Notes: generated by a model not told the origin, from the letters alone. Positions 26,844 through 35,756 are shown, counted from the first letter of the stretch. The stretch: DNA of 64,000 nt from Paenibacillus sp. (GCF_031177825.1 NZ_JAPSKE010000003.1:62001-126000); one strand, 5' to 3'. Translations and numbers: made by a program.

Positions 26844-27257
26844 ATGTTGGACGCGACGGATTATGCGATTCTAGAGGCGCTGCGGGACAACGCGAGAATG
26901 CAGTGGAAGGAAATCGGGGAGCGGGTGCATCTGACGGGCCCCGCGGTAGCGAACCGCATCGCGCGGCTCGAGGAGCTCGGCGTCCTGCAGGGGTACACGA
27001 CGCGCGTGGACGAGGCGAAGCTTGGGCGGTCGTTCGAAGCGCTCGTCACCGTCTTCCTCCAGTCGAACGAACATACGGCCTTCCGCGACTGGGCGTTAGG
27101 GGAGTCCGCCGTAACCGAGCTGCACCGCGTCACCGGCGAAGGCTGTTATTGGATGAAGCTGCGTCACCGCGACCCGGACGAGCTGTCGGCGCTGCTGGAG
27201 CGGCTGATCCGCTTCGGCAACTACCGCGTCAACGGATCCATCGGTCGATTGAAATAG
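26844..27257 (+). CDS. Lrp/AsnC family transcriptional regulator
   Basis: A 137-residue regulator. The N-terminal helix-turn-helix (YAILEALRDNARMQWKEIGE, then VANRIARLEELGVLQGYTT) is the AsnC type. A ligand-sensing RAM domain fills residues 60-137 (VTGEGCYWMKL). It probably senses an amino acid. Its divergent position makes the EamA exporter at 25750 the likely target. GGAAAGGAAG lies upstream of the start. It is followed by mutY after 18 bases. Confidence 0.9.
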   Translation: MLDATDYAILEALRDNARMQWKEIGERVHLTGPAVANRIARLEELGVLQGYTTRVDEAKLGRSFEALVTVFLQSNEHTAFRDWALGESAVTELHRVTGEGCYWMKLRHRDPDELSALLERLIRFGNYRVNGSIGRLK

Positions 27258-27275
27258 AGGAGTTGGGGAAGAAGG

Positions 27276-28397
27276 ATGCAAGAGCAAGAGGCGAAGGCGT
27301 ATTTCAGCAAGGAGCTGCTAGCGTGGTACCGGGTGCAGAAGCGCGACTTGCCTTGGCGGCGAAGTCGCGACCCGTATCATATCTGGGTGTCGGAGGTGAT
27401 GCTGCAGCAGACGCGCGTCGAGACGGTCAAGCCGTATTTCGAGCGGTTCGTGGCGTTGTTCCCGACGGTCGATGCGCTCGCGCGGGCGCCGGAGGAGACG
27501 GTCTTGAAAGCTTGGGAAGGGCTCGGGTATTACTCGCGCGCGCGAAATCTGCAGTCGGCGGCGCGGGAAGTGTCGGAGCGGTACGGCGGGACGGTGCCGG
27601 ATACGAAGGAACGGTTCGCAGCGTTGAAGGGCGTCGGGCCGTACACGGCGGGCGCGGTCATGAGCATCGCCTTCAACCGCCGGGAGCCGGCCGTCGACGG
27701 CAACGTCATGCGGGTGCTGTCGCGATATTTCTGCATCGAGGAGGACGTCGCGAAGGGCGGCACGCGGGCGATGATGGAGCGGCTGCAGTACGAGCTGATC
27801 CCGGAAGGGGAAGCATCCGATTTCAACCAGGCGATTATGGAGCTCGGCGCGCTCGTGTGCACGCCGAAATCTCCGCATTGCCTGACCTGTCCGGTCATGG
27901 AGCGGTGCGCGGGGCGGCTCGAAGGCAAGGAGGAATCATTGCCGATCAAGACGAAGGCGAAGCCGCCGCGCCCGGAGTACCGCGCCTGCGCGCTCGTCGT
28001 CAGCGAGGACGGCGGCAGCGTCCTGCTGCGCAAGCGCCCGGCGACGGGACTGCTCGCCGACATGTGGGAGCTGCCGCACGTCGAGTTCGCGGCGATGGGC
28101 TGGCCCGCGGCGATGGCGGACGCGGCGGTCGGCGACGCGCTCGCCGGCTGGCTCGGCGCGGAACTAGGCCCGGAAGCGTCCGGCGCGGTGCGGCCCGCGG
28201 AGCCGGTCGGGGTGGCCGAGCACACGTTCAGTCATATCCACTGGAATCTGCGCGTGCACCGGCTGACGGCCGCGGCGGCGGAAGGCGCGCCGCTGCGGGA
28301 GCCTTATCGATGGGTCGACCGCGCGGGCATGGAGGTGCACCCGCTGCCGAACGTCTTCGTGCGGCTGTTGAAGGCGGAAGGGTTTATCCCCGCATAA
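27276..28397 (+). CDS. mutY: A/G-specific adenine DNA glycosylase
   Basis: A 373-residue repair enzyme that removes adenine opposite 8-oxoguanine. The N-terminal glycosylase domain has RDLPWRRSRDPYHIWVSEVM, QQTRVETV and the helix-hairpin-helix LKGVGPYTAGA followed by the catalytic Asp in AVDGNVMRVLSR. The [4Fe-4S] cysteines are in C-x6-C-x2-C-x5-C (CTPKSPHCLTCPVMERC). A NUDIX-like 8-oxoG recognition domain (about 235-370) completes it. The length is typical. Confidence 0.97.
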   Translation: MQEQEAKAYFSKELLAWYRVQKRDLPWRRSRDPYHIWVSEVMLQQTRVETVKPYFERFVALFPTVDALARAPEETVLKAWEGLGYYSRARNLQSAAREVSERYGGTVPDTKERFAALKGVGPYTAGAVMSIAFNRREPAVDGNVMRVLSRYFCIEEDVAKGGTRAMMERLQYELIPEGEASDFNQAIMELGALVCTPKSPHCLTCPVMERCAGRLEGKEESLPIKTKAKPPRPEYRACALVVSEDGGSVLLRKRPATGLLADMWELPHVEFAAMGWPAAMADAAVGDALAGWLGAELGPEASGAVRPAEPVGVAEHTFSHIHWNLRVHRLTAAAAEGAPLREPYRWVDRAGMEVHPLPNVFVRLLKAEGFIPA

Positions 28398-28480
28398 GCG
28401 AAAAGAAGAGAGCATAGGACAACGGCGCCCGACGGTACAATGAGAGGAGAAGGCTCATAGACCGGACCGGAGGCTGGACC

Positions 28481-28705
28481 ATGAAGAACAACCGCGACAT
28501 CGTGGTCGTCGTCGTCACCCGCGCGCAGCTGAGGCGATTTCTGGCGATCGATCTGGCGGGGAGCACCGCGGTGTATTACGCGTTGTTCCTGCCGTTCCAC
28601 TCGCAGTGGGCGGCGTCGGCCGGCAGCTTCCTCGGCGCGCTGGCGCTGAATCGGTTGTTCCGCGGCGGCGGGGCGAGCGCGCGGAAGCGAAGCAAAGCGG
28701 AATAG
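28481..28705 (+). CDS. Small membrane protein, hypothetical
   Basis: A 74-residue protein with one or two hydrophobic segments (about 20-35 and 42-58) and a basic tail (SARKRSKAE). The ATG at 28481 has GGAGG 8 bases upstream and a TACAAT -10 about 44 bases upstream. No family is recognised. Its stop codon TAG is formed by the first unit of palindrome array B, so the last codon and stop lie in the repeat. Confidence 0.6.
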   Translation: MKNNRDIVVVVVTRAQLRRFLAIDLAGSTAVYYALFLPFHSQWAASAGSFLGALALNRLFRGGGASARKRSKAE

Positions 28706-28893
28706 GGAACAGCAATGTTCCCTATTCCGGGGCGAACGACCGCAAACCGCCGAATAAGGAACACCGATGTTCTCTATTTCTTCGTAAACCGGCCGGAATC
28801 AGGCGATTCCCGAGGAATAAGGAACATCCCTTTTCCTTATTCCGGCCGGTCGGGGAGGATCTGCAATAATAAGGAACATTGCTATTCCTTATC
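28701..28893. repeat. Array of four phased 26-bp palindromes (array B)
   Basis: Units lie at 28701-28726 (perfect arms AATAGGGAACA/TGTTCCCTATT with loop GCAA), 28753-28778, 28816-28841 and 28868-28893. The steps are again 52, 63 and 52 bp and the length is 193 bp, exactly as in array A (18121-18313). The 37-base central spacers agree at only about 16 positions, and the 26-base spacers match near chance. The array sits between the end of the gene at 28481 and the terminator of the convergent chemoreceptor gene. Confidence 0.9.
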
Positions 28894-28937
28894 TAGGCCT
28901 AAGCCCGGACGGCAGGTACAGACGAACCATATAAGGA

Positions 28938-28980
28938 GGGCCGCCCTCGCGTCCGATGGACGAGGGCGGCCCTTCGTGTC
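28938..28980 (-). terminator. Terminator of the chemoreceptor gene
   Basis: GGGCCGCCCTCG (28938-28949) pairs with CGAGGGCGGCCC (28961-28972). It lies just past the 3' end of the minus-strand gene and has a short T-rich stretch (TCCTTATAT) on that strand. Confidence 0.75.
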
Positions 28981-28990
28981 TTACGCTCGG

Positions 28991-31075
28991 TTACACTTTG
29001 AACTTCGCAATCATGGCTTGCAGCTCTTGCATCATCTCGCTCAGCTCCATCGCGGACGCCGTGATTTGTTCCATCGCGGCCAGCTGCTCTTCGGAGGACG
29101 ACGCCGCATGCTGCGTATTGTCGGAAGCCAGCTTGGCGATCTCGGCCAGCTCGGCGACGGACGCCGTCACTTGCTGCGAGCCCGCCGACATCTGCTCCGC
29201 CGAAGCGGAGACGTCTTCCACTTGGGCGGCGACTTCCCGAATGCTCGCGAGAATGCTCTCGAACGCCGTCCCGGCTTCGCCGACGATCGTCGAACCGACG
29301 CCGGCTTCGGTCGCGCCCGCATCCATCAGGCGAACCGCGGCGACGGTTTCGGATTGAATCATGCCGATCAAGTCGGCGATTTGCTTCGTCGAGCGGCCCG
29401 TCTGCTCCGCGAGCTTCTTTACCTCGCCGGCGACGACGGCGAAGCCTCTGCCGTGCTCGCCCGCCCGCGCGGCTTCGATGGACGCGTTCAGCGCGAGCAG
29501 GTTCGTCTGCGTACTGATTTCCGTGATCGCTTCTACGATGTGTTGAATCTCCTTCGAGCGGTCGGCCAATCGACGGATGGCGACCTGCGACTGGTCGACC
29601 GAACGCAGGATGACCTGCATCTGTTCTTCGGCGCGGCCCATGAGCTCGTTCCCCGCCTGCGCCCGCCGCGACACGTCGTTCGTCGTCTCGGACGCGATCG
29701 AAGACGACTCCGCGATCCGCTGAATGCCGACGGACATCTCTTCGAGCGCGCGGGCGCTTTCTTCGGCGCCTTGGACTTGCCGATCGGCGCCTCCGGCGAT
29801 ATCTTGGATGACCAGCGTGACGGACTGCGCGGCCTGATTCGTCTCCTCGGCGCCGGCCCGCAGCTGCCGGGACGTCTCCGTTACTTGCGCGGCGCGCTCG
29901 GTCACGACGCGAAGCGTCCGGCCCACGTCCGTCAACGTCCCGTTGAAGTTCGCGGCCATCGCGCCGAACTCGTCCGCCGTGTCCGCTTCGACCCGCCGGG
30001 TGAAGTCCCCTTGGGCCATCGCGTCGGACAGCCGGTTGAACCGTCCGATTCGCAGCGCGATCGATCGGGTATACAAGGAGATTACGACGGCGAGCAGCAG
30101 CATACCGGCGGCGCCGATCGCGAGAATCGTCTTCAGCAGCCGATTCGCGGGCTCCGACATCTCCCGATCGGGGATCACGACGCCGAGCTTCCACTGCGTG
30201 GAAGGAATGACGGAGTAATACAGATGCTGTAAGCCGTCTTCGTCCTCGAAGTCCGCGGCGCCCGACTCGCTTAGCAGCATCGTCGCGCCGACGGCGGCGA
30301 GCGAGGCGTTCGGATCGTCGGCGATGTTCGTCTTCATCAGACGTTCCGAATCGACGCCGGCGATATACACCCCTTGGGCGTCCACTAGGAACGCCCGTCC
30401 GGATTCGCCCACCTTCGCTCCGGCGATGCGCTCCTGGATCGTCGACAAATCGACGTCGCCGGTCGCTACGCCGATGAACCGTTTCCGATCGTCGAACATG
30501 GGGACCGACGCGGTGACCATGATGACGCCGACCGTCTCGTCGAAGAAGGGAGGAGCGAAGGCGGTTCCGCGTTCGCCGTTCGTACCGACGACGGCGTACC
30601 AAGGCTGGTTATGGTAGTCGTAAGCGGGATCGTTGTAATCTTGGGTGGACGTTGTCGTTCCGTCTACCGTCTTGTAGCTGTAATTGGAGTAATAATCGAT
30701 AGAGGGGTCCGCAACCTTCGGTTGGAAGAAAACCCCCAACCCGAGCGTGTCGGCGTTAGCGTCCAGCCCGCTCTCGGTCATTCGCCGGTAGTCGTCCAAA
30801 GCGACATCCCCGAACGTCGCTTTCACCGTTTGCGCAAGCATCTCCGTCACTTTCACGTGAGCGAGCATATCTCGATCGATTTGATTCGTTAAGCTTTCCG
30901 CTCGATACTGCAAGACGCGTTCCGCTTCCGCATGGAGCATGCGTTGGGATTGCACGTATGCGGAGGAGGCGACCGTTAATAGGATGGCTACGGCGACCGG
31001 CAGAATGATGAGCATCGTCTTCAACTTTACGCTTTTGACGTTTTGCAGAAACAGGATCGCCTTCAGTTTCGTCAT
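28991..31075 (-). CDS. Methyl-accepting chemotaxis protein with dCache-type sensor
   Basis: A 694-residue chemoreceptor. TM1 is at about residues 20-40, a large extracellular double-Cache-like domain (about 45-300) follows, then TM2 at about 308-330, a HAMP domain, and a methyl-accepting signalling domain (about 400-690). The hairpin tip [34 protein letters not shown] is intact (key run about 20 residues long around [16 protein letters not shown]). It reports an external ligand, often an amino acid or organic acid, to CheA. AGAGGGGAA precedes the ATG. A sigma-D-like promoter at 31116 fits co-regulation with motility. Confidence 0.93.
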   Translation of the reverse strand: MTKLKAILFLQNVKSVKLKTMLIILPVAVAILLTVASSAYVQSQRMLHAEAERVLQYRAESLTNQIDRDMLAHVKVTEMLAQTVKATFGDVALDDYRRMTESGLDANADTLGLGVFFQPKVADPSIDYYSNYSYKTVDGTTTSTQDYNDPAYDYHNQPWYAVVGTNGERGTAFAPPFFDETVGVIMVTASVPMFDDRKRFIGVATGDVDLSTIQERIAGAKVGESGRAFLVDAQGVYIAGVDSERLMKTNIADDPNASLAAVGATMLLSESGAADFEDEDGLQHLYYSVIPSTQWKLGVVIPDREMSEPANRLLKTILAIGAAGMLLLAVVISLYTRSIALRIGRFNRLSDAMAQGDFTRRVEADTADEFGAMAANFNGTLTDVGRTLRVVTERAAQVTETSRQLRAGAEETNQAAQSVTLVIQDIAGGADRQVQGAEESARALEEMSVGIQRIAESSSIASETTNDVSRRAQAGNELMGRAEEQMQVILRSVDQSQVAIRRLADRSKEIQHIVEAITEISTQTNLLALNASIEAARAGEHGRGFAVVAGEVKKLAEQTGRSTKQIADLIGMIQSETVAAVRLMDAGATEAGVGSTIVGEAGTAFESILASIREVAAQVEDVSASAEQMSAGSQQVTASVAELAEIAKLASDNTQHAASSSEEQLAAMEQITASAMELSEMMQELQAMIAKFKV

Positions 31076-31115
31076 CTCGATTCCCCTCTGGATGTCGGCA
31101 GAAATTTGTCGAATG

Positions 31116-31143
31116 ATGTCGACATTGCGACTTTGACATTTTA
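31116..31143 (-). promoter_or_regulatory. Possible sigma-D promoter of the chemoreceptor gene
   Basis: Read on the minus strand, TAAA (31143-31140), a 16-base spacer and GTCGACAT (31123-31116) match the motility sigma factor pattern TAAA-N15-GCCGATAT at 4 of 4 and 6 of 8 positions. The spacer is one base longer than ideal. Confidence 0.4.
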
Positions 31144-31194
31144 AGGGCGAGGACGGTCGTTTGACAACCTGTTTTGACGCGTGCGAAAAAGGAG

Positions 31195-31236
31195 TAAAAA
31201 AAGAAGAGGCCGCCCGCCAAAAAGCGGAACGCCTCT
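31195..31236 (-). terminator. Terminator of sodA
   Basis: On the minus strand AGAGGC pairs with GCCTCT around a partly paired interior (CGC/GCG), followed by TCTTTTTTT. It lies 23 bases past the sodA stop. Confidence 0.75.
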
Positions 31237-31259
31237 CCCTAAAGAGCTTCTTGAAAACC

Positions 31260-31874
31260 TTATTTCTTCGCGGCCGCGTAACGAGCGTTGACCGCGTCCC
31301 AGTTGATGACGTTGAAGAACGCGCCGATGTAATCCGGACGCTTGTTCTGGTACTTCAGGTAGTACGCGTGCTCCCATACGTCGATGCCGAGGAGCGGCGT
31401 AGCGCCTTCCATGTACGGGCTGTCTTGGTTCGCCGTGCTGGACACGACGAGCTTGCCGTTCGCGTCGACCGAGAGCCACGCCCAGCCGGAGCCGAAGCGA
31501 GTCGTAGCCGCCTTCGTGAAAGCTTCCTTGAACGCTTCGTAGCCGCCGAGCTCGCTGTCGATCGCGGCTGCGATCGCGCCGGTCGGCGCGCCGCCCGCGT
31601 TCGGGCCGATCGTCGACCAGAAGATCGAGTGGTTGGAGTGGCCGCCGCCGTGGTTACGAACCGCGGTGCGGATGTCTTCCGGCACGGCGTTCAGGTCGGA
31701 GATCAAAGCTTCGAGGGACTTGTCTTGCAGGTCCGGATATTTTTCGAGAGCGGCGTTCAAGCTGTTCACGTACGTCGCGTGGTGGCGATCGTGGTGAATC
31801 ATCATCGTCGTCTCGTCGATGTGCGGCTCGAGCGCGTTGTTCGGATAAGGCAACGGCGGCAATTGATGTGGCAT
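31260..31874 (-). CDS. sodA: Superoxide dismutase, Mn/Fe type
   Basis: A 204-residue superoxide dismutase. The metal ligands are in [13 protein letters not shown] (His), [13 protein letters not shown] (His), and [13 protein letters not shown] (Asp and His). The GSGWAWL segment is typical of the Mn enzymes of Bacilli. The start ATG 31874 has GGAGGAA 8 bases upstream; the open frame extends further into the promoter. It is a single gene with its own promoter and terminator. It detoxifies superoxide in the cytoplasm. Confidence 0.96.
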   Translation of the reverse strand: MPHQLPPLPYPNNALEPHIDETTMMIHHDRHHATYVNSLNAALEKYPDLQDKSLEALISDLNAVPEDIRTAVRNHGGGHSNHSIFWSTIGPNAGGAPTGAIAAAIDSELGGYEAFKEAFTKAATTRFGSGWAWLSVDANGKLVVSSTANQDSPYMEGATPLLGIDVWEHAYYLKYQNKRPDYIGAFFNVINWDAVNARYAAAKK

Positions 31875-31917
31875 GAGAAGCATTCCTCCCAATAATATGT
31901 AATTTAGAATCATGTTC

Positions 31918-31946
31918 ATTATCCCCCAATGGGTGTAATAAATCAA
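31918..31946 (-). promoter_or_regulatory. Sigma-A promoter of sodA
   Basis: On the minus strand TTGATT, a 17-base spacer and GATAAT precede the sodA start by about 45 bases. Confidence 0.65.
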
Positions 31947-31949
31947 CAT

Positions 31950-32144
31950 TTATGTTTCTAAAGTCGGCGATCGCTCGCGTCCCTTCAGCTCGTCGATGAC
32001 CTGATGATGCAGCGAGACGCCCTGCGAGTTGAGCCACGGCGACGCGTCGCTGAGCGTCTCGTGAGCGCGGCGCAGCTCCCCCTCGGTCCAGCGCTCGATC
32101 GGCACGTCGGACAGCTGCTGCAGCAACCGAATGGTTCCCTCCAA
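31950..32144 (-). CDS. Small hypothetical protein, 64 residues
   Basis: A short soluble helical protein (GTIRLLQQLSDVPIERWTEG near the start; NSQGVSLHHQVIDEL near the end). It begins at TTG 32144, which has a perfect AAGGAGGTG 8 bases upstream; ATG starts further upstream have no RBS. No family is recognised. It ends just upstream of the sodA promoter, on the same strand. Confidence 0.65.
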   Translation of the reverse strand: MEGTIRLLQQLSDVPIERWTEGELRRAHETLSDASPWLNSQGVSLHHQVIDELKGRERSPTLET

Positions 32145-32237
32145 TGCTATGCACCTCCTTCCGAGCATCGATCGAACCAAAGCTAGGATGCGCGATTTTC
32201 CAAAGAATATACATCTAAACCAGTGTAAACGCTTCAC

Positions 32238-32251
32238 AGAAAGCGCTATCA
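32238..32251. promoter_or_regulatory. Cre-like (CcpA) site with one mismatch
   Basis: AGAAAGCGCTATCA matches the consensus TGWNANCGNTNWCA at all fixed positions but the first. It lies in the divergent region between the small gene at 31950 and the acetyltransferase gene. Confidence 0.35.
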
Positions 32252-32280
32252 CAAAGATTTCATATCTTTTTAACGTTTTT

Positions 32281-32309
32281 TTAACATTTGGGAAGGAATA
32301 TGCTGAAAT
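32281..32309 (+). promoter_or_regulatory. Possible promoter of the acetyltransferase gene
   Basis: TTAACA, a 17-base spacer and TGAAAT (a weak -10) lie 52 bases before the start at 32361, in AT-rich DNA. Confidence 0.4.
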
Positions 32310-32360
32310 TTGTCGTATTTATAGCGTTACGACTTCGCAAAAGCTGGGAGAGAAGCTTAT

Positions 32361-32786
32361 ATGTACGTTCGCTCGTTTCAATTGTCGGATTATGCCGAAG
32401 TGACGCAACTGATGGAAAACTCCCTCTCTGAACAATGCTTTCACGATTCGATGGAAGCTTTCGCCCGCCAATTGTCGTGGGACAGCAGCCTCGTCATGAT
32501 CGCCGAATCCGAGGGCATGATCGTCGGCGTCGTAATCGGCACGATCGACAATAACGACGGCTATTATTACCGCCTCGCGGTCGATCCGTTCCACCGCCGC
32601 AAGGGCGTGGGGAAGGCCATGATTCAAGCGCTGCAGGAACGCTTCGTCGAGCGTAAGGTGAACCGGATTCTGGTGCCGGTCGACGCGCATAACGAGCCGG
32701 TGTTGCCCGTGTTCGAATCGCTCGGTTTCGATATGAGCTCGTTCACGAAGGCGTTCAAGAAACTAAGCATTGTGGCGGGCACGTAA
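32361..32786 (+). CDS. GNAT family N-acetyltransferase
   Basis: A 141-residue acetyltransferase. The acetyl-CoA pyrophosphate loop is RRKGVGKAM near residue 75, after the strand YYYRLAVDPFH. NRILVPVDAHNEPVLPVFESLGF gives the C-terminal motif B. GGGAGAG precedes the ATG. The substrate, a protein or small amine, cannot be told. The sequence is of the YjcF/RimI-like short type. A terminator follows at 32822. Confidence 0.88.
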   Translation: MYVRSFQLSDYAEVTQLMENSLSEQCFHDSMEAFARQLSWDSSLVMIAESEGMIVGVVIGTIDNNDGYYYRLAVDPFHRRKGVGKAMIQALQERFVERKVNRILVPVDAHNEPVLPVFESLGFDMSSFTKAFKKLSIVAGT

Positions 32787-32821
32787 TTGTAATATAGTTA
32801 GGTACATATATTAAAAGTTGA

Positions 32822-32853
32822 AGCGTATCGGAGGCCGATATGCTTTTTGTTTC
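32822..32853 (+). terminator. Rho-independent terminator of the acetyltransferase gene
   Basis: AGCGTATCGG pairs with CCGATATGCT (one wobble pair) across a 3-base loop and runs into TTTTGTTTC. Confidence 0.88.
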
Positions 32854-32879
32854 TTTACGCGCATGGAAGGTGCTCGCAT

Positions 32880-33428
32880 ATGTCGTCTAACAATAACGTG
32901 GTGATCAAGAGCTTCAAACATAACGGCCATATTCACCGCATCTGGTACGAGAATTGGCCGGTTCCGGAATCGGCGCTGCACCCTCTGCACGCGAAGGAGC
33001 GGTTCCGGGTGTACATTAACCACGGCACGCGCATCCGGGAGTCGGACGGCAAGGAGTGGGTCAGCCGGGTTCCGGGAGTGACGTACTTCCTGCCGGGGCT
33101 ATGGTTCAATATCGTGGCCTTGCTCGAGTCGACGGGCGTTCGATATTATTGCAATATCGCCTCGCCGTTCACGTATTACGACAATACAGTGACGTACATC
33201 GATTACGATCTGGACGCGATCAGGCTGCCCGACGGGGCGATTCATATCGTGGACGAAGAGGAGTACCGAACCCATCGCGCGTTATATCAGTACCCTTCGC
33301 TCGTCGAGAGCAAGGTCAAGGAAGGAATGGACGGGCTGCTCCGGCGCATGAAGCAAGGAGACGCTCCGTTTCAGGACGAGGAAGCGCTGCGGTATTATGA
33401 ATTATGGAAAACGAGAAACGACCCCTAG
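32880..33428 (+). CDS. DUF402 nucleoside tri-/diphosphatase (Ntdp, YgaC-like)
   Basis: A 182-residue DUF402 protein. The fold's hallmark segments are VRYYCNIASPFTY and TVTYIDYDLDAIRLPDG, followed by VDEEEYRTHRALYQYP. Acidic residues here bind divalent metal in the S. aureus homologue, which hydrolyses nucleoside tri- and diphosphates. The ATG at 32880 has GGAAGGTG 7 bases upstream; the earlier in-frame start overlaps the terminator. Its role is probably nucleotide-pool housekeeping. Confidence 0.87.
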   Translation: MSSNNNVVIKSFKHNGHIHRIWYENWPVPESALHPLHAKERFRVYINHGTRIRESDGKEWVSRVPGVTYFLPGLWFNIVALLESTGVRYYCNIASPFTYYDNTVTYIDYDLDAIRLPDGAIHIVDEEEYRTHRALYQYPSLVESKVKEGMDGLLRRMKQGDAPFQDEEALRYYELWKTRNDP

Positions 33429-33496
33429 CGGCCCGGACTTCGCTTCGACAGCGACCGGGTCTTCGTTATAGGTCGGACCGAACGGAGGGAAGCGAA

Positions 33497-34651
33497 GTGT
33501 CGGATCGTAACCGATGGCACGAGACGAAGCGCCGTCTGCTCGAGGAGGCGCCGAAGCTCGGCATCGATAAATTGGGCTTCGCGTCGGCGGATCCGTTCAC
33601 GGAGCTGCTCGACGTGCTGACGCGGCATCGCGAGGCCGGACGGGAATCCGGCTTCGAGGAGCCCGATCTCGAGAAGCGCGTGAACCCTCGGCTCAGCTTC
33701 CCGGGAGGCGAGCCGCGGTCGATCTTGTCGATCGCGGTAGCGTACCCGGCGAAGATGAAGTCGCCGCCGAAGTCCGAGCCCGGCGCCTATCGAGGCATTC
33801 TGGCGCGGGCTGCGTGGGGCGAAGATTATCATAAAATTTTGCGGGAACGGATGGCGCGGCTCGAGGCGTTCCTGAAGGAGCTCGTGCCGGAATGCCGCGT
33901 CGAGTCGATGGTCGACACGGGCGCGCTCGTCGATCGGGCCGTAGCCGAGCGGGCCGGTATCGGCTGGTACGGCAACAACTGCTCCGTCATTACGCCGGAG
34001 TTCGGTTCTTGGGTGTATCTCGGCGAGATGATCACGGACATTCCGTTCCCGCCGGATACGCCCGTGACCGACAGCTGCGGCGATTGTACGATCTGCATGG
34101 ACGCGTGCCCGACCGGCGCGCTCGTCGGGAAGGGTCAGCTCGACGCGACGCGCTGCGTCTCCTTCGTCACCCAGACGAAGGGATTCGTCGAGGACGAGCT
34201 GATGCGGAAGATCGGCAACCGGCTGTACGGCTGCGATACGTGCCAGGTCGTCTGCCCGAAGAACAAAGGCTACAACTGGACCCATCATCCGGAGCTGCAA
34301 CCGGACCCGGACATCGCGAAGCCGCTGCTGAAGCCGCTTCTCAAGATGTCCAACCGGGAGTTCAAGGAACGATTCGGCTCGAGCTCGGCCGCTTGGCGCG
34401 GCAAGAAGCCGATTCAGCGCAACGCGATCATCGCGCTCGGCAACTTCAAGGACGTCAGCGCGGTTCCCGATTTAACGGACCTGCTTCTGGGGGACGAGAG
34501 GCCGGTCATCCGAGGCACGGCGGCTTGGGCCCTAGGTCGCATCGGCGGCAACGAGGCGGCGAAGGCGCTTCGGGAAGCCTACGGCCGGGAGGCCGATCCG
34601 GAAGCGAAACGCGCGATTGAAAAAGCGATGAATGACAGCCGTCAAACATGA
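33497..34651 (+). CDS. queG: Epoxyqueuosine reductase
   Basis: A 384-residue cobalamin- and iron-sulfur-dependent enzyme. It makes queuosine from epoxyqueuosine in tRNA, the last step of that modification. Two [4Fe-4S] motifs are visible: CGDCTICMDACPTGA and GCDTCQVVCPKNKG. A HEAT-repeat-like C-terminal part (ALGNFKDVSAVPDLTDLLLG, WALGRIGGNEAAKALREA) follows, as in the longer Bacillus QueG. The GTG at 33497 has GGAGGG 9 bases upstream. The earlier start at 33404 overlaps the DUF402 gene and has no RBS. Confidence 0.94.
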   Translation: MSDRNRWHETKRRLLEEAPKLGIDKLGFASADPFTELLDVLTRHREAGRESGFEEPDLEKRVNPRLSFPGGEPRSILSIAVAYPAKMKSPPKSEPGAYRGILARAAWGEDYHKILRERMARLEAFLKELVPECRVESMVDTGALVDRAVAERAGIGWYGNNCSVITPEFGSWVYLGEMITDIPFPPDTPVTDSCGDCTICMDACPTGALVGKGQLDATRCVSFVTQTKGFVEDELMRKIGNRLYGCDTCQVVCPKNKGYNWTHHPELQPDPDIAKPLLKPLLKMSNREFKERFGSSSAAWRGKKPIQRNAIIALGNFKDVSAVPDLTDLLLGDERPVIRGTAAWALGRIGGNEAAKALREAYGREADPEAKRAIEKAMNDSRQT

Positions 34652-34705
34652 TAAGATAGGTACGAGTAACATGAATCGAGCATGACTTGAGGTGCGAATC
34701 CAAAC

Positions 34706-35740
34706 GTGAAATACGTTCCGATCGAGGCGTTAGAGCCGGGACAATATTTGGGCCGGACGATCTTTTCGAGCAACGGGGCGGTGCTCCTGAGCGAGGGCGT
34801 GCAGCTGACCGTCTATATGATAAACACCCTGAATCGAATCGGCGTGACGTTCGTCTATATTAAGGACGAACATTACGACGACGTCGACATTCCGGAGGTC
34901 GTCTCCGAAGAGACGAAGCGCGCGGTTATCCGGCAGATGGGCGAGGTGTTCGAAACCGTCCGTTCCGGCAAGGAATTCAATACGAAAAACGTCAGCGTGA
35001 CGATTGATTCGCTCTTGGACGACATCTTAAAAAACAAGGACGTGCTCATCCATCTATCCGACATCCGCTCGAAGGAGAACGCCGACTACATTCACGCGAT
35101 GAACGTATGCATGATGTCGGCGGTCGTCGGGATGAATATGAGCTTTACTCCGACGCAGATGAAGGAACTGGCGATCGGCGCGCTGCTGCACGATATCGGC
35201 AAGGTCGGCGCCGCGGCGTCGGACGACGCCGACGCCGACATGCGGCGCCACCATACGTGGCGCGGCTTCGAAGCGCTGAAGCTGAAGCGGGAATACAGCT
35301 TGTTGATCGCGCACGTCGCCTTCCAGCATCACGAGCATGTGGACGGGACCGGCTTGCCTCGCGGGCTCGGAGGAGATGCGATTCACGTTTACGCGAAGAT
35401 CGTGGCAGTCGCGAACACGTACGACAACCTCGTCTCGAGCTTGGACAAGAAGGGCCGCCGCATCATGCCGCACGAAGCTTGCGAACGGATGATGGCGATG
35501 GCCGGCCGGCAGCTCGACAAGGACGTGCTCATCGAGTTTTTGAAGACGGTGTCGGTCTACCCGACCGGCGCGTCCGTGCGTCTTACGAACAAGGAGGTCG
35601 GCGTCGTCGTCGGGCAGCATCGCGGGCTGCCGAGCCGTCCCGTCGTCCGCGTCGTCAAGCAGGACGACAATCAACTCGAGGTGAAGGAATTCGACCTTGC
35701 GAAGCATCCGACCTTGTTCGTCGAGTCCGTCTTAATGTAA
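34706..35740 (+). CDS. HD-GYP domain protein, possible c-di-GMP phosphodiesterase
   Basis: A 344-residue protein. A short N-terminal domain of about 120 residues is followed by an HD-GYP domain. The metal motif is LLHDIGK, followed by RHHTWRG and QHHEHVDGTG. The signature tyrosine motif reads GLP instead of GYP. HD-GYP enzymes hydrolyse c-di-GMP; the GYP triad contacts partners and nucleotide, so activity may be altered. The GTG at 34706 has GAGGTG about 11 bases upstream. It is a single gene with a terminator at 35757. Confidence 0.85.
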   Translation: MKYVPIEALEPGQYLGRTIFSSNGAVLLSEGVQLTVYMINTLNRIGVTFVYIKDEHYDDVDIPEVVSEETKRAVIRQMGEVFETVRSGKEFNTKNVSVTIDSLLDDILKNKDVLIHLSDIRSKENADYIHAMNVCMMSAVVGMNMSFTPTQMKELAIGALLHDIGKVGAAASDDADADMRRHHTWRGFEALKLKREYSLLIAHVAFQHHEHVDGTGLPRGLGGDAIHVYAKIVAVANTYDNLVSSLDKKGRRIMPHEACERMMAMAGRQLDKDVLIEFLKTVSVYPTGASVRLTNKEVGVVVGQHRGLPSRPVVRVVKQDDNQLEVKEFDLAKHPTLFVESVLM

Positions 35741-35756
35741 CTTGAAGCGATCGTTG

